Shown here: positions 58,434-64,000 of the stretch, one piece after another
Layout: each line of letters begins with the position of its first letter
Numbering within the stretch: the stretch's first letter is position 1
Assembly: GCA_964495075.1 (NCBI GenBank)
Contig: CAZBUJ010000021.1
Coordinates: forward strand, 4,292 to 68,291
Direction: 5' to 3'
Length of the DNA: 64,000 bases
Origin: JAFGJQ01 sp964495075
GTDB lineage: Bacteria > Planctomycetota > Phycisphaerae > UBA1845
The notes under the pieces: generated by a model
Seen by the model: only the letters and a program-made list of their open reading frames with translations
The model's database searches: none
What the model was told of the DNA's origin: nothing
Translations under genes and position numbers: made by a program

Positions 58434-58826
58434 TTGGCGAAGGTTCGCACATTCATCGACTCGAACGTCCTCATCCCTGCGGCCAAGGGGAGGGAGGATC
58501 TGTTCGAGAGGGCCTTTGCCGTGCTCGATGACCCCGAGCGGGAGTTTATAACGAGCGATTTCGTTCGTCTGGAGACCCTCCCCAAGGCCCGTTTCCGCGA
58601 GAAGCGGGCTGAGGTTGAATTCTACGAGGCGTTCTTTGACGCTGCTGATCGTACTGTGCCAGCGTCGAAGAAGCTTGTCGACGAGGCCCAGAAAGAGGCC
58701 GAGACGTCCGGACTTCAGGCCTTCGACGCCCTCCACGTCGTGGCTGCTCGGAACGCTGGTTCTGACGAGCTCATTACCGCTGAGAAACCCGACAAAACGA
58801 TTTTTGGACCCGCTCAATTCCCGTGA
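58434..58826 (+). CDS. PIN-domain protein (possible toxin)
   Basis: A 130-residue protein. D9 in TFIDSNVLI, E47 in DFVRLETLP, D98 in AFDALHVVAA and the ITAEK segment are in the order of a PIN nuclease; the last acidic site is E117. PIN toxins cleave RNA. Start is TTG 58434 with GGAGG upstream, 12 bases after the previous stop. Third gene of the cassette. Confidence 0.82.
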   Translation: MAKVRTFIDSNVLIPAAKGREDLFERAFAVLDDPEREFITSDFVRLETLPKARFREKRAEVEFYEAFFDAADRTVPASKKLVDEAQKEAETSGLQAFDALHVVAARNAGSDELITAEKPDKTIFGPAQFP

Positions 58827-59087
58827 GAACGATTTACCCCGGATAAACAGGATTCTTCTCTTGACGTCGTTAGCCGGTCCGGCCGGAAAAAGGATGATTT
58901 TCTTGAAGCGCCAGGATGTACGACGCGCCGAGCAGCAGTCATAGCACCGGTTCGTTTTCCTGGGCAGCAACCCAAGAAAAAAGGAGATTCGTGGCGGGGA
59001 CGTTCTTACATGGATGAGATTCAGGTTGCGGCGGCCAGGAGAATGAGGACGTATAGACTGACCGCAGAGTGAGCGCTTCGCCGACGC
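58827..59087. other. Gap between convergent cassettes
   Basis: No gene of family standard. A strong AAGGAG lies at 58980-58985, but the GTG that follows opens only eight codons and a later ATG only 20 codons (MDEIQVAAARRMRTYRLTAE). A remnant is possible. Confidence 0.4.
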
Positions 59088-60008
59088 CTACTTGCTTGTC
59101 CACGGGCCTGGCGGTTGCCACGTCCCGGCGAATCGCTGCCCGGACCCGAGCGCCTGTGCAAGGGGGCTGAGGAAGTCGGCGACGGCCTGCACGACTTCCC
59201 TTAGGTCTTCAGGTGCCTGTTCGAGTTTGCTCTTGCGACGATAGGCTGTCCATTGCGTCTGCCGGGCCGGGTCTTCGCTGAATGCACCGGTCAACGCGAC
59301 GGGCTCGACTGGAATCTCGGTTCCACGGCGGTCGCAAGTCCTCTGAATCGCACTGGCCAGCAATTCCCCGTCGAATGCGAAGCTACGCGATAGCAGCCGG
59401 ATGTCGTAGTAATCGCGGACCCGGCTGTTGAGTTGGGCGCGGTGAATCATGACCTGGAACTTCTCGGCCACGGCCGACTCGCGCGGATAGGCCAGCACGC
59501 GTGGGGCGGGGTCGCCGAGTAGAGTCGGATAATCTACAAGTGAGGGCGGTGGCGTGATCACATCCCCGAAGCCGACATCGATCTGCATCGTGATCTTCGC
59601 GGTGCCCAGGTTGCCTCGGAACCGCAGCCGTACCCCCTCGTAATCCGCCTCTTCGGCGATGATCTGGGCAGCGACGCTCTCGGGATCGAACTCCAACCCG
59701 TCTGGTGCAACGGCTTGGCGGCATACATCCTGGATGATGCGCGTGAGTGCCGCCGGATCATTGCTCGTCCTCCCGAGCAGATCAATGTCCATCGTGGGAC
59801 GCACCGCGGGTGCGTCCCACATACGCAGCAGCAACGCACCCTTCAGGACGAATCGCTCAGCGTGCTCCGACATCGACAGACGATAGAGGAATCGCTCCAT
59901 CGCGTAGTGCTGAAGGAGTTCGTTGAACGGGCGGCTGGTCGCCCTGGCCTGATTCAGCAGGCGCTGGCGAACCGACCCTGCGACGTTTTGGACGCGGCGT
60001 TCATTCAG
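59088..60008 (-). CDS. AbiEii/AbiGii nucleotidyltransferase toxin
   Basis: A toxin of the AbiE system. The conserved N-terminal helix SVRQRLLNQARATSRPFNEL, the RFVLKGALLL segment and the nucleotidyltransferase DxD (in RPTMDIDLLG) are all present. The first standard start, ATG 59900, would drop the conserved N-terminal helix. The frame extends upstream to CTG 60008, whose bases overlap the TGA of the antitoxin gene (CTGA), so an unusual start or coupled initiation is probable. AbiEii blocks growth by modifying a cellular target, releasing phage-infected cells from the population. Confidence 0.85.
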   Translation of the reverse strand: MNERRVQNVAGSVRQRLLNQARATSRPFNELLQHYAMERFLYRLSMSEHAERFVLKGALLLRMWDAPAVRPTMDIDLLGRTSNDPAALTRIIQDVCRQAVAPDGLEFDPESVAAQIIAEEADYEGVRLRFRGNLGTAKITMQIDVGFGDVITPPPSLVDYPTLLGDPAPRVLAYPRESAVAEKFQVMIHRAQLNSRVRDYYDIRLLSRSFAFDGELLASAIQRTCDRRGTEIPVEPVALTGAFSEDPARQTQWTAYRRKSKLEQAPEDLREVVQAVADFLSPLAQALGSGQRFAGTWQPPGPWTSK

Positions 60009-60616
60009 AGCACGGCCTCCAGGTAAGGTCGCATCACGTTCTTCACTCGGTCGATGGCAGCATATCGCATCAGCGCATCGACGTTCAGCCGTTTGCGTTC
60101 CCGGTAGAGCCGAAGTGCCTCGACGGCCGTATCAAGCCCGATCTTGTTACGATACTTGAAGCAGTCGGCGAGCGTCTTTTCGGCGCCGAAAATGCGGACG
60201 GGCACGCCGTCCAGCTTATGCGTTTCGACACCCTCCTCCATCGCTTTCGTGGCGAACCAGTACACGCGAATCGGCGGAAAGCGGAGCCTTGGCCGCTCGG
60301 AGTGACGTCGAAGCGCAATCGAGACCTCGTGTGGGATCTGCGTCGTGAGTTCATGAAACGCGAGGGCTGATATGAGGCATACGACGCCGGATGGTACTTT
60401 GAGCGCTACCGTCACAAGATCGGGCTGGCCGATCTCCGGCAGCTCGGCGAGGCGGTAGAGACCGCGCTCAAGCGGCTCCAGGAAGCCGCTGTCGCGCAGC
60501 GCGTAGAGTGTCCGTGGGTGGATGCCCGCTCGGATGGCTTGGGCCGTCCGGATGACGCCGCCGTGTTCGCCACACAGGCGACGCACCGCCTCTTGGGTTC
60601 TTTCTGGGACGTTCAC
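60005..60616 (-). CDS. AbiEi family antitoxin
   Basis: A 203-residue regulator-antitoxin. The N-terminus TAQAIRAGIHPRTLYALRDSG is the AbiEi winged-helix type DNA-binding region, and the rest matches the AbiEi antitoxin domain (ALAFHELTTQIPH). Start is GTG 60616. Its stop overlaps the presumed start of the toxin gene, so antitoxin and toxin are coupled. Upstream is an inverted repeat that could be its own operator. Confidence 0.88.
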   Translation of the reverse strand: MNVPERTQEAVRRLCGEHGGVIRTAQAIRAGIHPRTLYALRDSGFLEPLERGLYRLAELPEIGQPDLVTVALKVPSGVVCLISALAFHELTTQIPHEVSIALRRHSERPRLRFPPIRVYWFATKAMEEGVETHKLDGVPVRIFGAEKTLADCFKYRNKIGLDTAVEALRLYRERKRLNVDALMRYAAIDRVKNVMRPYLEAVL

Positions 60617-60945
60617 GGCCGTGCTGCGCGGATAGAAATACCTTCACTTGTGAACATATGACGGTAATTTTATCCGCAGCACCGGTGGCGTCAAGCGCGC
60701 TCGCCGCCGATCGAAGGCGGCGTTGGATGCGCACAGATTGCGCACACCCTCTGGCCGGTCGGTAAGTGCTGCGACCCAAGCGACTTACATCACGCAGGGG
60801 GTAACGAAAAGCCCGGCCCAGGGTGCAATAAGGCATTGTGTCACAATGAGTTACATTCAGGAAAGAATCGCAGGCGGGGGGAATCGAATCTCTGGACACC
60901 TTTTTCCGCTCAATCTTGACACCTTTTCCTTGCACGCAAAGATGC
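60617..60945. other. Gap between AbiE and the AAA/DUF4276 genes
   Basis: About 330 bases. It holds the AbiE promoter region and a tRNA 3'-end-like string (60871-60890). A frame at 60723-60986 has no family and is not called. Confidence 0.5.
60643..60654. promoter_or_regulatory. Inverted repeat, possible AbiEi operator
   Basis: TTCAC-TT-GTGAA at 60643-60654, 27 bases before the GTG of the antitoxin gene. AbiEi proteins repress their own promoter through inverted repeats; this site fits by position. Confidence 0.5.
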
Positions 60946-61611
60946 TCAAAGCGCCGATCGACCACCGAGCCATCCGCCGTCGGTGAGTTTTTGCCTGAGG
61001 TCGGCTTCGAATGCACAGAATGCCGGCAGGTCGCGCAACGGTGTGTAGTCCTCGATGAGCCGTGCCAAGCGATAAACGGCAGGACCAGGGCGGAAGCGAT
61101 TCCTGCGACGGGCGCCGTACCCGGAGGCCTTGACCAGAAGCTTCTTCAGGACGCTCTTCGGATCAGGATTGCTCTCGATCCCTCGTAGGGATGGTAGGCC
61201 AAGAGGCATGGACCCGCATGGATTTCCGGCTGCTTGACGTATTGCGCTTTCGTCAATGATGAGCCAAGCCTCCGTCATACGAACCGGTACGACACACACG
61301 AACGGCGGTAGACTGTCATCAGGCACGCTCCGAGCGGCCGCCTCGATTTCTTTCACCCGTTCAAGGCGATTCTCACGCTCCGCATCTCTATGTACAAAGA
61401 GGATTTGGGCCGGATATAGTTTCAGGGCGACGGATATACGTTCGGTAAGGCCCTGCGGGCGCTTTGGTACTCTGCTTAAGTCCGCCCATTCGAATTGCAT
61501 CGCGACGTCAGGACACAGATCGTGCAGCGACCATCGAATCGGATACTCCAGAACCCGATCGGTTGAACCGTCTCCCAAAAGGGTGCACGTGAGTTCCGAG
61601 TTACTCGCCAT
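60946..61611 (-). CDS. DUF4276 (TOPRIM-like) protein
   Basis: A 221-residue protein. GDGSTDRVLE near residue 13, HRDAERE near 74-80 (D76/E78) and MTEAWLIID near 112-120 are the DUF4276 hallmarks, with a TOPRIM-like acidic pattern. The ATG overlaps the end of the AAA gene by 11 bases, so the two are coupled. DUF4276 genes repeatedly sit beside AAA ATPases, as effector to sensor in defence pairs; role here is inferred from that pattern. Confidence 0.82.
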   Translation of the reverse strand: MASNSELTCTLLGDGSTDRVLEYPIRWSLHDLCPDVAMQFEWADLSRVPKRPQGLTERISVALKLYPAQILFVHRDAERENRLERVKEIEAAARSVPDDSLPPFVCVVPVRMTEAWLIIDESAIRQAAGNPCGSMPLGLPSLRGIESNPDPKSVLKKLLVKASGYGARRRNRFRPGPAVYRLARLIEDYTPLRDLPAFCAFEADLRQKLTDGGWLGGRSAL

Positions 61612-63109
61612 GATCGGACCAAGGAAGGAACGGCGTTACATCGTCTCGGTCAACGACGCGCCGACGCCGACGAGTCGATCTCGGTACACCGTACGTCTGT
61701 TCGGGGTCTCTTTCAATTGGATTCAAGTATGACAAGATCTTGCCGAGCGAAGCGACATAAGTATGCTGATCCTTCTTGGTGCGCCAAGTGCCAGACAGTG
61801 CGGAGAAAACCGCGCGTCTGGCACGATCTCCTTTCCGCAGGAATTCTTTGGACTCCGCCAGCAAGAGGGAATCCTCGGGCACCTGCCTAACCACCGCGGG
61901 CGAATGCGTATTGACAATGATCTGTCGAAGCGGGTCGCTTGGATCGTAGGCCGAAGTCGGATCAGTCGCGATGTCCTGAAGAAGTGACAGCATCGCTGGT
62001 ATTCGCTCGGGGTGTATGCCATTCTCAGGTTCCTCGAGGCACAGGACGCCTTTCACATTCGGATCCGCCTCCGCAACGGCGAGGGCGAGGAATCGGAGCG
62101 TGCCGTCGGATAGTGCCTTGGCGGCGTGTGCCGTGCCGTGCTCGTCGCAAACGGCCAACGTCAACAGCTCACGCTTGTCATCACGTTCTACGGAAATTCC
62201 TCGAACGTCAGCAATCAACTCCGATAGTCTATTCGCCACTCTTGCGTAAACGGCGTCCGGGCTTGTGCTGACGACATCGTCGGTGCCGACTGGGTCTTCA
62301 GTGTGGGCGAGATGGTACAATGTTGCTGCGAGGTGAGCTCCATTCGGTCCCATCGTCGTTGGCGACGTAAACGGATCTGGTTCTCGTAGTGCAGATGGTT
62401 CAAGTTGGAGTAGCCGCCACGATTGCATTTCTCGCCTTGCCATCAAGGCCGTTGGACTCTCTGCAGCGTTCGCCGCAGAGAGCACTGTGCGAGGGAGGCT
62501 TCCCGCGGCTCGGGACAAAGGACGCCCGCGGCTTCCACCGTCTTGATGGAGCTTGATGATCCGGGTCCCGCTTTCTTCATGATCTGTGGAAATGAAAGGA
62601 CTTGCGCGGCGGCCCGTTACTGCGTCTCGTCGCCAATCCTTGGCGCTGTGAGGAAAAAGCAGATGTTTGGCGGCATCGCTTTGGCTGATGGGAGCGAGAT
62701 CCTCTTCGAGAAGTTCAAGCGCCCCAAGGGCGTAGTGATTCGAACCTCCCCTGTATCCCAGGCGTAACGTGTAACGCAGAAACGTGATGCTGGCCTTGGC
62801 TTCTTGTCCAAGATCATCCTTACCCACCCGGGGCACGATCATCTCCGCCTCGAATCTCATCTCCCGATCGTGCTCGGTGCCGGCACGATAGAAGATGCTT
62901 CGCAAATCGCTGGTGCGGCCGCCTTCGTCCCGCACGCACAATGCGGCCTCAATGAGCGGCTTGTCTGCCAGCGCGCTCAGAAAACGAATGGCATCAAACA
63001 GGTTCGACTTGCCTACGCCGTTGGGACCGGCGATGCACGTAAACGCCCCGAAACGGACATCGACGTCCACTAGATTCTTGAAACCCGAGACCTTGAGTCG
63101 CGTGAGCAT
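61601..63109 (-). CDS. AAA family ATPase (SMC/OLD-like)
   Basis: A 502-residue ATPase. Walker A GPNGVGKSN at 28-36, signature-like LSDGTLRFLAL, Walker B VLCLEEPENGIHP and the NTHSPAV switch put it among the AAA_15/AAA_21 (RecF-/OLD-like) ATPases seen in phage-defence systems such as PARIS. The insert between Walker A and the signature is about 310 residues and unassigned. ATG 63109 has GGGG upstream. First gene of the pair with DUF4276; about 250 bases downstream of the XRE gene. Confidence 0.88.
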   Translation of the reverse strand: MLTRLKVSGFKNLVDVDVRFGAFTCIAGPNGVGKSNLFDAIRFLSALADKPLIEAALCVRDEGGRTSDLRSIFYRAGTEHDREMRFEAEMIVPRVGKDDLGQEAKASITFLRYTLRLGYRGGSNHYALGALELLEEDLAPISQSDAAKHLLFPHSAKDWRRDAVTGRRASPFISTDHEESGTRIIKLHQDGGSRGRPLSRAAGSLPRTVLSAANAAESPTALMARREMQSWRLLQLEPSALREPDPFTSPTTMGPNGAHLAATLYHLAHTEDPVGTDDVVSTSPDAVYARVANRLSELIADVRGISVERDDKRELLTLAVCDEHGTAHAAKALSDGTLRFLALAVAEADPNVKGVLCLEEPENGIHPERIPAMLSLLQDIATDPTSAYDPSDPLRQIIVNTHSPAVVRQVPEDSLLLAESKEFLRKGDRARRAVFSALSGTWRTKKDQHTYVASLGKILSYLNPIERDPEQTYGVPRSTRRRRRVVDRDDVTPFLPWSDHGE

Positions 63110-63363
63110 TCATCATCCCCATCACGCTAAGGGCCGTGCCGAGACTGTGCTTTGAAACGCCCCGTAAGCGACGGCGTCCATTGTACGCGGCTGGTAACCT
63201 GGAGCAAGCGTCATGCCGGGTGTCAAGACGATTGGCACAAATCGGGTGTGTCCACACAAATGCCATCGTCGTCGCTGAATCGTGCCGGCGCAGCCGACTG
63301 GCACGATAGCCGCCAGACGCGGATATGCTCTCGCCGTGCGAGTGCCCACCGGCGGACAAAATC
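63110..63363. other. Gap between XRE gene and AAA gene
   Basis: About 250 bases with no gene. It must carry either the AAA promoter or read-through from the XRE gene; I see no strong promoter. Confidence 0.4.
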
Positions 63364-63624
63364 CTACCTCTTCTTTGGCGTGCGTTTCGCCTTCGACTTG
63401 GGCGGGTCGGGGACCATCTCGAGCATGCCGTCTAACGGAGTCTCCAGGGCGGAGCAGAGCTTCTCCACGTTAGCGAGCGTCGGGTGGTAGTCCAGGCGGC
63501 TGCCCATCTGTTGGAGCGTTCCGAGTGCGATCCCGGTCAATTCGGAAAGCCTCTCGTAAGTCATCCTCGTACCGGTTCGTCGCCGGTAAGCTTCCATGGC
63601 TTCCCTGAGTTTCAGGATGATCAT
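63364..63624 (-). CDS. XRE-type (Cro/CI) regulator
   Basis: An 86-residue DNA-binding protein. MTYERLSELTGIALGTLQQM and the downstream PTLANVEKLCSALETPL match the XRE helix-turn-helix. A Lys/Arg-rich tail follows. ATG 63624 lies right behind a promoter whose -10 box ends nine bases earlier, so the transcript would be leaderless or nearly so. It probably represses its own promoter, and possibly the divergent one, through the two inverted repeats next to it. Confidence 0.88.
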   Translation of the reverse strand: MIILKLREAMEAYRRRTGTRMTYERLSELTGIALGTLQQMGSRLDYHPTLANVEKLCSALETPLDGMLEMVPDPPKSKAKRTPKKR

Positions 63625-63633
63625 GTTACTTAT

Positions 63634-63662
63634 ATAATCAAGAACTTGATAGAATAAGTCAA
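63634..63662 (-). promoter_or_regulatory. Promoter of the XRE gene
   Basis: On the reverse strand: TTGACT at 63662-63657 and GATTAT at 63639-63634, spacer 17. Transcription would start within a few bases of the ATG at 63624. Confidence 0.55.
63637..63650. promoter_or_regulatory. Operator-like inverted repeat 1
   Basis: ATCAAG-AA-CTTGAT: perfect 6-bp arms, between the -35 and -10 boxes of the XRE promoter. Position fits autorepression. Confidence 0.55.
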
Positions 63663-63676
63663 TTTTCTATTGACTT
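63656..63676. promoter_or_regulatory. Operator-like inverted repeat 2
   Basis: AAGTCAAT (63656-63663) and ATTGACTT (63669-63676): perfect 8-bp arms around 5 bases. The two arms hold the -35 boxes of both divergent promoters. Confidence 0.55.
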
Positions 63677-63698
63677 GCTGCTCCTTGTAGAGTATATT
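63670..63698 (+). promoter_or_regulatory. Right-facing promoter, near-consensus
   Basis: TTGACT at 63670-63675 and TATATT at 63693-63698, spacer exactly 17. The best sigma70-type match in the window; it points out of the right edge. Confidence 0.65.
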
Positions 63699-63711
63699 AC
63701 CACGAGGGTGG

Positions 63712-63738
63712 CCGTTGGCCCACGTGGTTAGCCAACGG
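63712..63738 (+). ncRNA. Hairpin at the start of the right-facing transcript
   Basis: CCGTTGGC (63712-63719) and GCCAACGG (63731-63738) form an 8-bp perfect stem with an 11-base loop, only about 7 bases after the predicted start of transcription. A GGCC-TATG-GGCC pairing follows near 63755-63768. It may be a structured leader or the 5' part of a small RNA. Confidence 0.35.
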
Positions 63739-63793
63739 TGAGAAACTCAGTGTCTTGGCCTATGGGCCGTCAACGCAACGTCGCAAGGCAAAC

Positions 63794-64000
63794 ATGCGTG
63801 TGCCGCGGGCGTTGTACCAATCGAGCCAAGGCAACCTCGCCCGGGTAAGTGTCCGCGCTTATCATGCGGGCGCTGCCCGGTGCGCGGGGTCGTGCGATTG
63901 GCTTGACGGCTCATACACGGCCCTTAGCGCATCGGGTGGCGCCCGTTTCCTTTTTGGTGCCATCAGAAGCGTTCAGCGCTCCGCCGTCGGGGACGGCATC
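63794..64000 (+). CDS. Partial frame downstream of the right-facing promoter
   Basis: Open from ATG 63794 (AAGG at proper distance) to the right edge without a stop, 69 codons. The translation resembles no known family and codon content is not decisive; it may be a real gene start or chance. Confidence 0.3.
   Translation, partial: MRVPRALYQSSQGNLARVSVRAYHAGAARCAGSCDWLDGSYTALSASGGARFLFGAIRSVQRSAVGDGI

Noticed and set aside
58980..59075. Strong AAGGAG followed by short starts
   Set aside because: The frames give eight and 20 codons only; kept as a note, not a gene.
60723..60986. 87-codon forward frame between AbiE and DUF4276
   Set aside because: It has no family and no ribosome site, and its 3' part overlaps the end of the DUF4276 gene on the other strand.
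63770..63850. ATG frame MGRQRNVARQ in the transcript of the right-facing promoter
   Set aside because: It closes after 28 codons; the longer frame from 63794 is favoured, itself with low confidence.
1..64000. CRISPR array, rRNA operon, integrase or IS transposase
   Set aside because: I looked for regular short direct repeats, rRNA landmarks and transposase motifs, and found none.

Overview
This is a GC-rich bacterial chromosome segment. It reads as a planctomycete, probably Phycisphaerae or a close relative. The reasons are secreted proteins ending in a dockerin-like DWDRNG/DSDDDRD tail, Thr-Thr-Gln-Pro linkers, small zinc-ribbon membrane proteins, a UVR-motif protein, and a high share of secreted or lipoprotein genes of no known function. 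The presence of an LptD-type protein means the outer membrane probably carries LPS. The lineage call is inference; no rRNA is present to confirm it.

Layout. 1-21 kb is mostly housekeeping: a partial RNase Y gene, a DsbD-type thiol:disulfide protein, a SurA/PpiD-like anchored chaperone, DNA topoisomerase I, a DUF362 TAT protein, a DUF72 protein, a three-gene ABC system (membrane partner, ATPase, internally duplicated permease) and two exported TldD/PmbA-like proteins, one of which has lost its metal ligands. A tRNA-Cys with a recognisable promoter lies at 21.36 kb. 21.5-34 kb holds a 1426-residue secreted dockerin-like protein, a GH36-type lipoprotein with an NPCBM domain, a compact AT-rich inverted-repeat element, SppA and a secreted partner. 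34-46 kb holds a run of hypothetical secreted, lipid-anchored or HEAT-repeat proteins, a TSUP transporter, a zinc-ribbon membrane protein and a radical SAM enzyme. 46-56 kb carries cydAB, an atypical SDR, a tiny zinc-ribbon membrane protein, LptD and an MMPL/RND-like transporter.

From about 57.2 kb to the right edge the character changes. Base composition is visibly richer in A/T, and the genes are those of a defence/mobile island: a TIGR04255-unknown-PIN cassette, an AbiEi/AbiEii toxin-antitoxin pair, and an AAA ATPase overlapping a DUF4276 (TOPRIM-like) gene, preceded by an XRE-type regulator. The regulator sits beside two back-to-back promoters with nested inverted repeats. The right-facing promoter drives a transcript that begins with a hairpin and leads to an open frame running off the window. 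This island is the best candidate for an incompletely described system.

Intergenic DNA carries a dispersed palindrome, GTGCCAGGCAC and variants, in clusters at 38.4, 55.9 and 57.1 kb. It looks like a REP-type repeat family.
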